From: an uncultured Prevotella sp.
GTDB lineage: Bacteria; Bacteroidota; Bacteroidia; Bacteroidales; Bacteroidaceae
Reading direction: 5' to 3'
DNA length: 64,000 bases
Assembly: GCA_905202125.1 (NCBI GenBank)
Contig: CAJKQX010000003.1
Span: 1-64,000 of the forward strand
Shown one piece after another: positions 54,546-63,507 of the stretch. The first letter of the stretch is position 1. Each line of letters starts with the position of its first letter. The notes beneath the pieces are model-generated. The model was not told the origin of the DNA and searched no databases. It was given only the letters and a program-made list of their open reading frames with translations. The position numbers were made by a program, and so were the translations under genes.

Positions 54546-55889
54546 ATGGAATTATCATCACTCACGGCTATATCTCCTGTCGATGGCCGCTATCGCAATA
54601 AGGTGGAAAATTTGTCGCTTTATTTTTCGGAATGGGCACTTATCCGGTATAGGGTACGGGTCGAAATCGAGTATTTCATTGCATTGTGCGAATTGCCTCT
54701 GCCTCAGCTCTCGGGGGTAAATCCTGATTTGTTCCCGGCGTTGCGCAAGATATATACCGATTTTACGGGGGCCGATGCCGAAAAAGTGAAGTCGATAGAG
54801 TCTGTTACTAATCATGATGTGAAAGCTGTCGAGTATTTTATTAAAGAGAAATTCGACGAATTGCATTTGGAGGCTTATAAAGAGTTTATCCATTTCGGGT
54901 TGACTTCACAGGATATTAATAATACGTCGGTTCCTCTTTTGTTGAAAGAGGCTTTGCACGATTGTTATTTCCCGGTGTTGAAAGATATGCTGGCTATTAT
55001 CAACCGGTATGCCGAGGAATGGAAAGATATTCCCATGCTTGCCAAAACTCACGGGCAGCCGGCATCGCCCACCCGTCTGGGGAAAGAGATACGGGTATTT
55101 GGCTATCGGTTGGAACGACAGATGGCTTTGCTCGAATCGGTTCCGGTGAGCGGTAAGTTCGGAGGAGCTACCGGTAATTTCAATGCTCATCGTTTTGCTT
55201 ATCCCGATATCGATTGGCCGGCATTCGGGAATAGATTTTTGAAGGAGCGGTTGGGGATAGACCGGGAGGAGTGGACCACTCAAATTTCGAATTACGACAA
55301 TCTCGCCGCTCTGTTCGATGCTTTGCGCCGTATCAACACGATTGTGGTAGATCTCGACCGGGATTTCTGGCAATACATTTCTATGGAGTATTTCAAGCAG
55401 AAAATCAAAGCGGGAGAAGTGGGTTCGTCGGCAATGCCTCACAAGGTGAATCCCATCGATTATGAAAATTCGGAGGGGAATCTCGGAATAGCCAATGCCA
55501 TATTGGACCACTTGTCTTCGAAGTTGCCGGTTTCGCGCTTGCAACGCGACTTGACCGACTCGACCGTGCTGCGGAATGTGGGTGTTCCTTTGGCTCATAC
55601 GTTAATTGCCTTCCATAGTACAATCAAGGGATTGAATAAACTGTTACTGAACGAACCGGCTATATATCGCGATCTCGATCAGATGTGGAATGTGGTAGCC
55701 GAAGGTATCCAGACGATTTTGCGGAGGGAAGGTTATCCTCACCCGTACGAGACTTTGAAGGCTTTGACACGGACGAATACGGTAATTAATGCCGACTCCA
55801 TACGGGAATTTATCGATACGCTCGATATTTCGGAATCGGTAAAAGAGGAATTACGAAAGATAACTCCTCACTCATATACCGGGTTTTGA
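54546..55889 (+). CDS. purB: Adenylosuccinate lyase, right copy
   Basis: 447 residues with the same signatures as the left copy (TAISPVDGRYRNK, HFGLTSQDINNTSVP, AKTHGQPASPTRLGKE, SSAMPHKVNPIDYENSEGN), about two thirds to three quarters identical by eye. That is the distance expected between genera, not recent paralogues. Codon use is different: mainly TTG/CTT, GAT and CGG/CGT here, against CTC/CTG, GAC and CGC on the left. Starts the right-hand set. Confidence 0.95.
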   Translation: MELSSLTAISPVDGRYRNKVENLSLYFSEWALIRYRVRVEIEYFIALCELPLPQLSGVNPDLFPALRKIYTDFTGADAEKVKSIESVTNHDVKAVEYFIKEKFDELHLEAYKEFIHFGLTSQDINNTSVPLLLKEALHDCYFPVLKDMLAIINRYAEEWKDIPMLAKTHGQPASPTRLGKEIRVFGYRLERQMALLESVPVSGKFGGATGNFNAHRFAYPDIDWPAFGNRFLKERLGIDREEWTTQISNYDNLAALFDALRRINTIVVDLDRDFWQYISMEYFKQKIKAGEVGSSAMPHKVNPIDYENSEGNLGIANAILDHLSSKLPVSRLQRDLTDSTVLRNVGVPLAHTLIAFHSTIKGLNKLLLNEPAIYRDLDQMWNVVAEGIQTILRREGYPHPYETLKALTRTNTVINADSIREFIDTLDISESVKEELRKITPHSYTGF

Positions 55890-56007
55890 TGATGTGGGGA
55901 AGCCTCACAAGATTAAAAATAAGACTTGTAACCGAAGGAGAATAAGAGGGCCTCTTATTCTCCTTCGACATTTATCGCATATCGGTTCGGAAAGTCTGTA
56001 TTGGGTT

Positions 56008-56521
56008 CAGTAGAAAATCAGAAGGAATAGACATGAATTTTAGCGATGAAATTCTTGACGATAGCAACAGTTCGATCTCTTCGATGAAGGATTGAGAAAG
56101 ATAATGTATTATGTTTTTGAAGGCTTAATCCCCTTGCCTTTCGGGCACTCCCCCTATCTCATCTGCGATGAACGGAGGTAGGGTGTTGATACTTTGATAT
56201 GTTTCCTCTGTTGCGGATAATTTTATTTAACCCCTCTGTCCTTCGGACATCGCCCCTATATTTTGCTGTCGCAAAACACCCTGTAAGATTACGGGACACG
56301 GCAGGGAAGAGGTTTTAATAATCTCGCTCCAATCCCTCACTGTTCTAAAAAAAAGGGGCTGAAATGTCCGGCAATGCCACATAGATACAATAGGAAGAAA
56401 AGATTAAAATGGTAATTCTCATTTCGGCACAGGGATAGATTTTACCCTTCTCCTCTGTGTCGTATAGCGATAGGGGAGAGGCCGAAGAAACAATCGTTTC
56501 TGAGGAGAGGGGTATGCAAGG
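56008..56521. repeat. Dispersed repeat R, copy 1
   Basis: A degenerate 450-500-base intergenic repeat in the 957-base gap after right purB, also present at 59628-60079. Shared landmarks in order: CAGTAGAAAAT, GATTGAGAAAGATAAT.TAT, CTACGGGACACGGCAGGG (ATTACGGGACACGGCAGGG here), CCCCTATATTTT, GAAGAAACAA.GTTTCTGAGGAGAGGGG. No ORF is supported. Confidence 0.75.
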
Positions 56522-56691
56522 CCCCCACTGATTCCCGTATTGAGCATGTATTTGTTGCTTTGAACGGTTGTAAGGCAGATTCTTTGCGAGCCGGACGAAC
56601 AAAAGTCCCGAGCTTTTGTTTTTTTAAGCAGAAAATAACAACTTATTCGATTGTAATAGAAGCAAAATGAAAAATCCTTCGTATCTTTGCA

Positions 56692-56699
56692 ACGTATTT
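56692..56699 (+). promoter_or_regulatory. -7 box of right rluB
   Basis: TATCTTTG followed by CAACG. Leader about 140 bases, starting with the conserved leader motif. Confidence 0.6.
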
Positions 56700-56705
56700 A
56701 CAAAC

Positions 56706-56754
56706 ATAGGCTGCGGCTCGATAGTAAATTTGTTTTTACTTTCGGTTTGTACGA
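56706..56754 (+). promoter_or_regulatory. Conserved 5' leader motif (rluB)
   Basis: ATAGGCTGCGGCTCGATAGT then AAATTTGTTTTTACT and TTCGGTTTGTAC. The same elements occur in the lgt leader at 62095-62150. AGTA/TACT here and AGTG/CACT there keep a stem pairing. Confidence 0.6.
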
Positions 56755-56846
56755 ATTTTTGTTTATGAGAAAAAATAACTATCATTTATAACAGATGTTT
56801 TTTTTATAGGCCGAGAGGCTTGTATTTTTAATTACAAACAATTTCT

Positions 56847-58097
56847 ATGGAAAGCGAAAAAAGAGCTAAGCGTCCGCGCATCGGAATGTCGAACCGCGAA
56901 GGTGCGACCGAGCGATATGAAAAAGTAGAGTACAGAAGAAATGGAGGAGAAGAGGGACACTCCTCGTACAGTGCGAATGCGGAAAGACCATACTATCCCC
57001 GCAATAACTATGGAGATGGAGGAAATCGTTCTTACGGTAACGAACGTCCTAACAACTATGGTAATCGTCAGGGAGGGTATAGCAATAACCGTCAGGGCAA
57101 TTACGGAAACAACCGTCGGAACAATAACTACAACAATACTCCGAGGTATAATCAGGATTATAATCGTAATAACGAAGTGGGAGAGGGGTTTCAGCAGCCT
57201 TACGGGGAAAGTGAGAGACCTCGTTATCCGAAGCAAAACAATCGCCCGGGCGGATATAATAACCGGGGGTATAATAATCGCGGAGGATATAATCAGAATC
57301 GCCAGCAACCGCGTCGGAATAATAAGGTGTTCAGCCGCCCGCAGCGCATCGAATATGAGTTGCCGGAGGTGGATCCGAATGAACCGATTCGTCTGAATAA
57401 ATTTATGGCTAATGCAGGGATCTGTTCCCGTCGTGAGGCCGACGAATTTATTCAAGCCGGAGAAGTGTTGGTCAACGGGGTTGCCGTGACCGAACTGGGA
57501 ACGAAGATTACCCGTAATGATACGGTGACATTCCGTGGCAAGGTGGTGACTTTGGAACGTAAGATTTACGTATTGTTGAATAAACCTAAGGATTGTGTGA
57601 CTACATCGGACGACCCACAAGGACGACTCACGGTGATGGATATCGTGCGTAACGCTTGTACCGAACGGATTTATCCGGTGGGACGTCTCGACCGCAACAC
57701 GACCGGTGTGTTACTGCTGACGAATGATGGCGACCTTGCATCGAAACTGACGCACCCGAAGTTTATCAAGAAAAAGATATACCATGTGTGGCTCGACCGA
57801 GATGTGAGCGAGGAGGATATGCAACGAATCGCCGATGGTATAGAATTGGAAGACGGCCCTATACAGCCCGATGCCGTAAGTTATGCCAACGAGACGGATA
57901 TGAACCAAGTGGGTATCGAGATTCATTCGGGTCGGAATCGTATCGTGCGTCGTATTTTCGAAGCCTTAGGGTATCGTGTGGTTAAACTCGACCGGGTTTA
58001 TTTCGCCGGGCTTACCAAGAAGAACTTGCAACGGGGGCGTTGGCGTTACCTCACTCAGCAAGAGGTGAACATGTTGCAGATGGGTTCATTCGAATAA
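56847..58097 (+). CDS. rluB: RluB-type rRNA pseudouridine synthase, right copy
   Basis: 416 residues. The same S4 (EPIRLNKFMANAGICSRREADEFIQAGEVLVNG near 178) and catalytic (GRLDRNTTGVLLLTNDGDL near 278) domains as the left copy, but the first 165 residues are a different low-complexity region: rich in N, G, R and Y (NNRQGNYGNNRRNNNYNN), without the 22-residue repeat. So the extension evolves quickly while its composition (basic, glycine and asparagine/glutamine-rich) is kept. Between purB and asnS, as on the left. Confidence 0.93.
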   Translation: MESEKRAKRPRIGMSNREGATERYEKVEYRRNGGEEGHSSYSANAERPYYPRNNYGDGGNRSYGNERPNNYGNRQGGYSNNRQGNYGNNRRNNNYNNTPRYNQDYNRNNEVGEGFQQPYGESERPRYPKQNNRPGGYNNRGYNNRGGYNQNRQQPRRNNKVFSRPQRIEYELPEVDPNEPIRLNKFMANAGICSRREADEFIQAGEVLVNGVAVTELGTKITRNDTVTFRGKVVTLERKIYVLLNKPKDCVTTSDDPQGRLTVMDIVRNACTERIYPVGRLDRNTTGVLLLTNDGDLASKLTHPKFIKKKIYHVWLDRDVSEEDMQRIADGIELEDGPIQPDAVSYANETDMNQVGIEIHSGRNRIVRRIFEALGYRVVKLDRVYFAGLTKKNLQRGRWRYLTQQEVNMLQMGSFE

Positions 58098-58172
58098 GAA
58101 ATGTTTATCACGTCCCGAACGGTTCTCCGTACGGGGCGATGCTTAAAAAAGTGTACAATTATATAGGAAAGT

Positions 58173-59570
58173 ATGGAAACAATGAAAAGAACCAAAGTCG
58201 TCGATGCATTTGATGCATCTCTTTACGGGACAAAAGTAAATGTAAAGGGTTGGGTGCGTACGCGCCGTGGCAATAAAAATGTGAATTTTATTGCCGTGAA
58301 CGACGGTTCTACCATTAAAAATATACAGGTCGTGGTGGACCTCTCCAAATTTTCGGAAGCGGAGATGAAACCGATAACGACCGGTGCTTGTATTAGTGTC
58401 ATCGGTACATTGGTGGAGTCGCAAGGTAAAGGTCAGCAGGCCGAGATACAGGCCGATAGCATAGAGCTTTACGGCGGCGCCGACCCCGATGTATATCCGT
58501 TGCAGAAGAAAGGGCATACGCTGGAATTTTTACGGGAAATCGCACATTTGCGTCCTCGTACGAACACATTTGGAGCAGTGTTGCGTATCCGTCACAATAT
58601 GGCTTATGCCATTCACAAATATTTCAACGATCGGGGATTTTTCTATTTGAATACTCCGTTAATTACGGGTAGCGACTGCGAAGGTGCAGGAGCTATGTTT
58701 CAAGTAACGACTCTCGACTTGAACCAAGTACCTAAGACCGAGGACGGAGCGGTGGATTATAGCGAGGATTTCTTCGGCAAACCTACCAGCCTCACTGTAT
58801 CGGGACAGCTCGAAGGTGAATTGGGTGCGATGTCTTTGGGCGCGATTTATACGTTTGGCCCTACGTTCCGCGCCGAGAATTCGAATACACCGCGCCACTT
58901 GGCCGAGTTTTGGATGGTAGAGCCGGAAGTCGCTTTTAACGAAATCGGAGAGAACATGGATTTGGCGGAGGATTTCCTCAAATACCTGATTCGCTATGCG
59001 CTCGATCACTGTCAGGACGACCTTGAATTTTTGTGCCAGATGTACGACAAGGAATTGATCGACCGGTTGAAGTTCGTCGTGGATAACGATTTTGTGCGGT
59101 TGCCGTACACCGAAGGTGTAAAAATTTTGGAAGAGTCGGGCCATAAATTCGAATATCCAGTCTATTGGGGCGCCGATTTGCAGAGCGAACATGAGCGTTT
59201 CTTGGTAGAGGAACATTTCAAGAAACCGGTTATCCTCACCGATTATCCGAAAGAGATAAAGGCTTTTTATATGAAAATGAACGACGATGGCAAGACGGTT
59301 CGGGCGATGGACGTGCTGTTCCCCCGTATCGGCGAGATTATCGGAGGTTCGCAGCGTGAGGAAAATTATGATAAGTTACTTGCCCGTATCGAAGAGTTGC
59401 ATATCCCGATGAAGGATATGTGGTGGTATCTCGATACCCGCCGTTTCGGTACGGCTCCCCACTCGGGTTTCGGGCTCGGATTCGAACGGTTGCTGTTGTT
59501 CGTTACAGGTATGACCAATATCCGCGACGTGATACCGTTCCCTCGTACGCCGAAAAACGCAGAGTTTTAA
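58173..59570 (+). CDS. asnS: Asparagine-tRNA ligase, right copy
   Basis: 465 residues, colinear with the left copy ([19 protein letters not shown]..., [25 protein letters not shown] near 230, [35 protein letters not shown] at the end). Closes the right purB-rluB-asnS set, 75 bases after rluB. Confidence 0.96.
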   Translation: METMKRTKVVDAFDASLYGTKVNVKGWVRTRRGNKNVNFIAVNDGSTIKNIQVVVDLSKFSEAEMKPITTGACISVIGTLVESQGKGQQAEIQADSIELYGGADPDVYPLQKKGHTLEFLREIAHLRPRTNTFGAVLRIRHNMAYAIHKYFNDRGFFYLNTPLITGSDCEGAGAMFQVTTLDLNQVPKTEDGAVDYSEDFFGKPTSLTVSGQLEGELGAMSLGAIYTFGPTFRAENSNTPRHLAEFWMVEPEVAFNEIGENMDLAEDFLKYLIRYALDHCQDDLEFLCQMYDKELIDRLKFVVDNDFVRLPYTEGVKILEESGHKFEYPVYWGADLQSEHERFLVEEHFKKPVILTDYPKEIKAFYMKMNDDGKTVRAMDVLFPRIGEIIGGSQREENYDKLLARIEELHIPMKDMWWYLDTRRFGTAPHSGFGLGFERLLLFVTGMTNIRDVIPFPRTPKNAEF

Positions 59571-59589
59571 AGAGGCTTTTTTGTATAAT

Positions 59590-59622
59590 TAAACGGGGTT
59601 ACCGTGAGGTAACCCCGTTTTG
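59590..59622 (+). terminator. Terminator after right asnS
   Basis: AAACGGGGTTACC / GGTAACCCCGTTTT, a perfect stem with a GTGA loop. Confidence 0.95.
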
Positions 59623-59627
59623 TGATT

Positions 59628-60079
59628 CAGTAGAAAATTTGTGTGGATAGACTTGGATTTTAGAGATGAATCTCTATCGACAACCTCATTCCGGATCTCT
59701 TCGGAGAAGAATTGAGAAAGATAATATATTGCTTTTTGAAAGTTTCACCTTCTTGCCCTGTGGGTACTCTCCTTGTATCCCTTTATGGGAACACCCCGTA
59801 AAGCTACGGGACACGGCAGGGGGGGAGGGGGAGGCCCTAATCCGTTCCCTCTGCTGCGGGTATTTTTGAACCCCTCCGTCACTATGTGTCCCCTCTCCCT
59901 ATATTTTGTTTGGCGACATACTCCATAGGGCTACGAGAAACGGTAAGGGAAGAGTTTCCCCTCAGCCGCATTATTTTGGAGAGTTGTATTTATCCTTCTC
60001 CCCTGTGTGGCGTTAGCCGTATAGGGGAGACATCGAAGAAACAACGGTTTCTGAGGAGAGGGGTTGGAATATACAAGGT
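59628..60079. repeat. Dispersed repeat R, copy 2
   Basis: The second copy of the repeat seen at 56008-56521, filling the 614-base gap after right asnS. Same landmark order, ending in GAAGAAACAACGGTTTCTGAGGAGAGGGG. Rich in CCCCTC/CCCTCT blocks. Not found in the left part. Confidence 0.75.
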
Positions 60080-60184
60080 CAATCCTTACTAATTAATGGT
60101 TGACTAAGCCCGTTTGGTCTCTGATGATATAAGATGATTATCGCTGCGATTGAATCTGATTCTGTTCAGGAAAGTGAGGTTGTT

Positions 60185-60817
60185 TTATTTGAATCTTTTT
60201 CCGTTCCAATGCAACACGATCGAATCTTGCAGATAGGGTTCTATGCGATCGAATGATTCTTTGTCTAGATAGTTTGCCCATGACTGCCGGGCACATAGAG
60301 AACCGTCGGTAGCGAAGTTGTACTCCACAAGGAAAATGTCTACCGGACGTAAAAGGTCTTCTTTTTCGGCCTTTGTCAAGCTATCGGGGAATTGGAAAAA
60401 CTCTTCCCGTCGTATCTGGCGAATGCGTTCCGAAGCGGGGAGTTCCTTCCATGCGGTGTCGAAAAACCGTATGCGACTGTCTCCCGCCGGGGCATATACC
60501 GTATTGACAAGAGCGATAATCGTGTCGTTACCGGTTGTATCGTACCACCGTATTTCCATTTTACTGCGTTTCGACAGGTCGATCGAGAGCAGACTGTCTT
60601 GTAGCAGTGTCATCTCGGCTTTACCGCCGAGTTTCGTGACAATCTCGGCTTTCTGTCCGGCGTGCATCAAATCGATCAAGTCCTTCCTCCGGTTTACTTC
60701 GATAGAAGGGACGAGCGAGTCGGGCATGGCAATGAATAATTGCGCCACCGGTTCTATTGCCGATGATGTCAAGGTGACTATCGAGCATAAACAGAATAAC
60801 AGATTCCTTAGTTTCAT
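60185..60817 (-). CDS. DUF3256 family secreted protein
   Basis: 210 residues from MKLRNLLFCLCSIVTLTSS (signal peptide). Recognised by the arrangement AIEPVAQLFIAMPDSLVPSIEVNRRKDLIDLM near 20-51 and KTALVEYNFA-like end; this matches DUF3256, a Bacteroidales-only family of unknown function. The upstream in-frame ATG at 60835 lies inside the promoter, so the later start is chosen. Confidence 0.8.
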   Translation of the reverse strand: MKLRNLLFCLCSIVTLTSSAIEPVAQLFIAMPDSLVPSIEVNRRKDLIDLMHAGQKAEIVTKLGGKAEMTLLQDSLLSIDLSKRSKMEIRWYDTTGNDTIIALVNTVYAPAGDSRIRFFDTAWKELPASERIRQIRREEFFQFPDSLTKAEKEDLLRPVDIFLVEYNFATDGSLCARQSWANYLDKESFDRIEPYLQDSIVLHWNGKRFK

Positions 60818-60832
60818 AACGATCGTTTGACA

Positions 60833-60865
60833 CAAAAGTAATCATATTTGCTTCTGTGAGCCAAA
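60833..60865 (-). promoter_or_regulatory. Promoter of the DUF3256 gene
   Basis: Minus strand TACTTTTG (60833-60840) and TTTG (60862-60865), spacing 21. Confidence 0.75.
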
Positions 60866-60894
60866 AAAACAGCCGTAAATATTGTTACCGTTTT

Positions 60895-61797
60895 TTATTT
60901 TGTGCCGAGATAAAGGAAGAACATACCCAATAGGACGAGTATCAAATCGAACGATTTGCTACGGATATTTTTTTCTCGGAACAGGAATGCGCCGGCTATG
61001 AAGCTGACGACGACACTGCTGCGGCGTACCATAGAGACGATAGAAATCATGGAGTCGGGGTAGCTGAGGGCGTAGAAATATACGAAGTCGGCACAAACGA
61101 GAAACAAGGAGATGAAAAAGATAGAGGGTTTCCAAACAAAAGGTGTGGTATGCTTACGTTTGGGATACCATAATACAAAGAGAATAACGGTCATCATCGC
61201 CATTTGATAGTAGGAGTACCATACTTGTACGGTCATTCGGTCGAAGCCGTGTGACATGAGATATTTGTCGTACAACCCACTGGCCGCACCGGTGATTGTG
61301 GCGAGGACTATAAAGAGAATCCAGATATTGTGTTTGAAATTGATGCCTTCTTTTCTTCCGGAGAAGGATAGCATAATGAACGAGACGATCGCCAGAATGA
61401 CTCCGATCCATTGATAGAGATTCAGTTGCTCGCCGAAGATGAGTAATGCTCCTATGAGTGTGAGAATGGGTTGGGAAGCCTTGATTGGCCCGGCTATGGT
61501 GATGGGCAAATGTTTGGTGGCGAAATAGGCACAAGTCCATGATGTGAGGACGAGCGCCGCTTTGCCTATGATATAAATATGCTCGTGACCGGTGGAAGGG
61601 GGCACATAGAAGAGTGAATTTCGCATAAATTCGGGAAACCCGTAGGAAAGGACAATACACGGGAGGAACAACAGACTGCAAAAACAGGTATTGAGAAAGA
61701 GTACAGGAATGACAGCGTTGTTGTCGAGCGATTTCTTTTTACAGACTTCGTAACAGCCTAATAGGAAAGCCGAGAGAAAAGCGAGTGATAACCACAT
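60895..61797 (-). CDS. EamA/DMT-family transporter
   Basis: 300 residues, ten predicted transmembrane segments in two homologous halves, as in the drug/metabolite transporter superfamily. Second-segment LLFLPCIVLSYGF near 40, LPITIAGPIKASQPILTLIGALLIFGEQ near 103-130 (EamA repeat end), second repeat with SIVSMVRRSSVVVSFIAGAFLFREKNIRSK near 246-277. Substrate unknown. Confidence 0.85.
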   Translation of the reverse strand: MWLSLAFLSAFLLGCYEVCKKKSLDNNAVIPVLFLNTCFCSLLFLPCIVLSYGFPEFMRNSLFYVPPSTGHEHIYIIGKAALVLTSWTCAYFATKHLPITIAGPIKASQPILTLIGALLIFGEQLNLYQWIGVILAIVSFIMLSFSGRKEGINFKHNIWILFIVLATITGAASGLYDKYLMSHGFDRMTVQVWYSYYQMAMMTVILFVLWYPKRKHTTPFVWKPSIFFISLFLVCADFVYFYALSYPDSMISIVSMVRRSSVVVSFIAGAFLFREKNIRSKSFDLILVLLGMFFLYLGTK

Positions 61798-61833
61798 CTT
61801 TTGTATCTTTTAGTTATATCTGTAAATCGCCTG

Positions 61834-61864
61834 CAAAGTTAGAAACTGTTTTAATTTTTACAAA
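61834..61864 (-). promoter_or_regulatory. Promoter of the EamA gene
   Basis: Minus strand TTTG (61861-61864), 19 bases, TAACTTTG (61834-61841). The remaining 380-base divergent gap to lgt holds only the lgt promoter and leader. Confidence 0.8.
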
Positions 61865-62051
61865 TAGATGTTTGGTGTAAGTGGAACGGGAGTCTGACTG
61901 AATGGGTCTCTTCACCCCATCTTCTCCTGCTTATTTCCGATGAGATTGGGAAAGAGGCAGAAGATGGTAGATTAGGACTTTGTTTGTGTTGTTTTTTGAA
62001 AAGTCTGTTGCAGATAGGTAGTGATTCGAAATAAAAAATGAACAAGTCCGT

Positions 62052-62082
62052 TTTGCCCTTTTCGTGCCTTGCGTTATCTTTG
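62052..62082 (+). promoter_or_regulatory. Promoter of lgt
   Basis: TTTG (62052-62055), 19 bases, TATCTTTG (62075-62082). Confidence 0.82.
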
Positions 62083-62094
62083 CATTTTACGAAA

Positions 62095-62150
62095 ATAGAT
62101 TGTGCCCCGGTGTAACCAAGTGAATTTGTTTCCACTCTCGGCTTGTACTA
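62095..62150 (+). promoter_or_regulatory. Conserved 5' leader motif (lgt)
   Basis: ATAGATTGTGCCCCGGTGTA, then AGTGAATTTGTTTCCACT, then CTCGGCTTGTACTA. Same order as in the rluB leader at 56706. Confidence 0.6.
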
Positions 62151-62176
62151 TTCTTTAACATACATCGTTGTAAATT

Positions 62177-63001
62177 ATGGCGTTGCTATATATCCATTGG
62201 AATCCCGATCCCATATTGTTTTCGATTGCCGGCATTGCGATACGTTGGTACAGTATCTTTTGGGTTATCGCCATTTTGGCGGGTAGTCAGGTGGTTTATA
62301 AATTGTATCAATCGAAGGGTTTACCTGTCGATACGTTTCAGAATTTGTTTTTATACAGTTTCTTAGGTATTTTTATCGGGGCACGGTTGGGACATTGTTT
62401 GTTTTATGAGCCTGACTATTACCTGAGTCACCCGTTGGAAATCGTTTTGCCGGTGCACTTTTATCCCGATGGCGATTGGAAGTTTACGGGATATGCGGGA
62501 TTGGCAAGCCATGGTGGAACGTTGGGGTTGATTATAGCCCTTGCTATATTTTGTCGCAAGACCAAGATTCATTATCTCGATATTCTCGATATGATGGGTA
62601 TCGCCGCACCGTTGGCGGCGGGTTTCATACGGCTTGCCAACTTGATGAATTCCGAAATTATAGGTTTGCCCACCGATGTGCCGTGGGCTTTTGTATTCGA
62701 GCGTGTGGATATGCTCCCTCGTCACCCGGCTCAGTTGTACGAGGCTATCGCTTATTTTCTGTTTTTCTTGATTATGGTCGGGGTCGCTCGATATAAAAAG
62801 GATAATTACGGGCGAGGTCTTTACTTCGGGTTGTGTATTACTTTGATATTTTTGTTCCGCTTCTTTATCGAATTCTTGAAGGAGCGGCAGGTGGATTTCG
62901 AGAATGTATTGCCTATCGATATGGGGCAGATATTGAGTATCCCGTTTGTCTTGTTGGGGCTATATTTCGTAATCACGAAGCGGAAGAAAGCGGTTCGATA
63001 G
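62177..63001 (+). CDS. lgt: Prolipoprotein diacylglyceryl transferase
   Basis: 274 residues, seven transmembrane segments. Lgt hallmarks: IRWYSIFWVIAILAG near 22, FLGIFIGARLGHCLFYEP near 58-75 (conserved G-A-R-x-G-H), GLASHGGTLGLI near 108 (SHGG motif), GFIRLANLMNSEIIG near 150 (R-x-x-N-x-x-N-x-E), PRHPAQLYEAI near 180. It transfers diacylglycerol to the lipobox Cys, the first step of lipoprotein maturation. Essential. Confidence 0.96.
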   Translation: MALLYIHWNPDPILFSIAGIAIRWYSIFWVIAILAGSQVVYKLYQSKGLPVDTFQNLFLYSFLGIFIGARLGHCLFYEPDYYLSHPLEIVLPVHFYPDGDWKFTGYAGLASHGGTLGLIIALAIFCRKTKIHYLDILDMMGIAAPLAAGFIRLANLMNSEIIGLPTDVPWAFVFERVDMLPRHPAQLYEAIAYFLFFLIMVGVARYKKDNYGRGLYFGLCITLIFLFRFFIEFLKERQVDFENVLPIDMGQILSIPFVLLGLYFVITKRKKAVR

Positions 63002-63046
63002 GTGGTCGCGCAAGAGTCGTTGTCCGGGAAATTTCGAAAGAATTTC

Positions 63047-63490
63047 TCAGAGTTCTTTTCTCAAATAGATCATATCGACGAGCTGTTTCCCTCCTTCGAA
63101 GATGGGGTGCGGATAATTGTCGGTAAAGAAACGAGGAATACGATGGGAGTAGCGGAACCCACAATGCTCGTAAAAGGGTATCGTGAGAGGCGAGTCGCCT
63201 GTGCCGACTTGCAGTATCGTGCTGGGTGCGTTGTAGCGATTTTCTATGTATTCGATTAGCCGACGGGCATATCCTTGTCGTTGAAATGGCGGATAGGTGG
63301 CCAGATTTTTAATTTCGTAGAGATTTTTCCCTTCTTGTGTGACAACGCAGATGCTTTTCAAATCGTCATCATACAAGGCGAACATTTCGCCGCGGTCAAG
63401 ATAGCGGGTTATCATAGTTTCGCTTTCGTCGGCCAATAAAAGCAGGTCAAGAAAGTCGGCTTTGTTTTGTGTGATGTGTTTGATTTCCAC
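63047..63490 (-). CDS. GNAT-family N-acetyltransferase
   Basis: 147 residues from a GTG at 63490 (VEIKHITQNKADFLDLLLLAD). GNAT motifs: IKNLATYPPFQRQGYARRLIEYIENRY near 60-85 (acetyl-CoA binding Q-R-x-G-Y-A) and PFYEHCGFRYSHR near 106. The open frame extends to 63592, but that part overlaps truA and lacks coding character. 17 bases downstream of truA, so perhaps coupled to it. Confidence 0.82.
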   Translation of the reverse strand: MEIKHITQNKADFLDLLLLADESETMITRYLDRGEMFALYDDDLKSICVVTQEGKNLYEIKNLATYPPFQRQGYARRLIEYIENRYNAPSTILQVGTGDSPLTIPFYEHCGFRYSHRIPRFFTDNYPHPIFEGGKQLVDMIYLRKEL

Positions 63491-63507
63491 AAGATGTGAG
63501 AGGGTGG

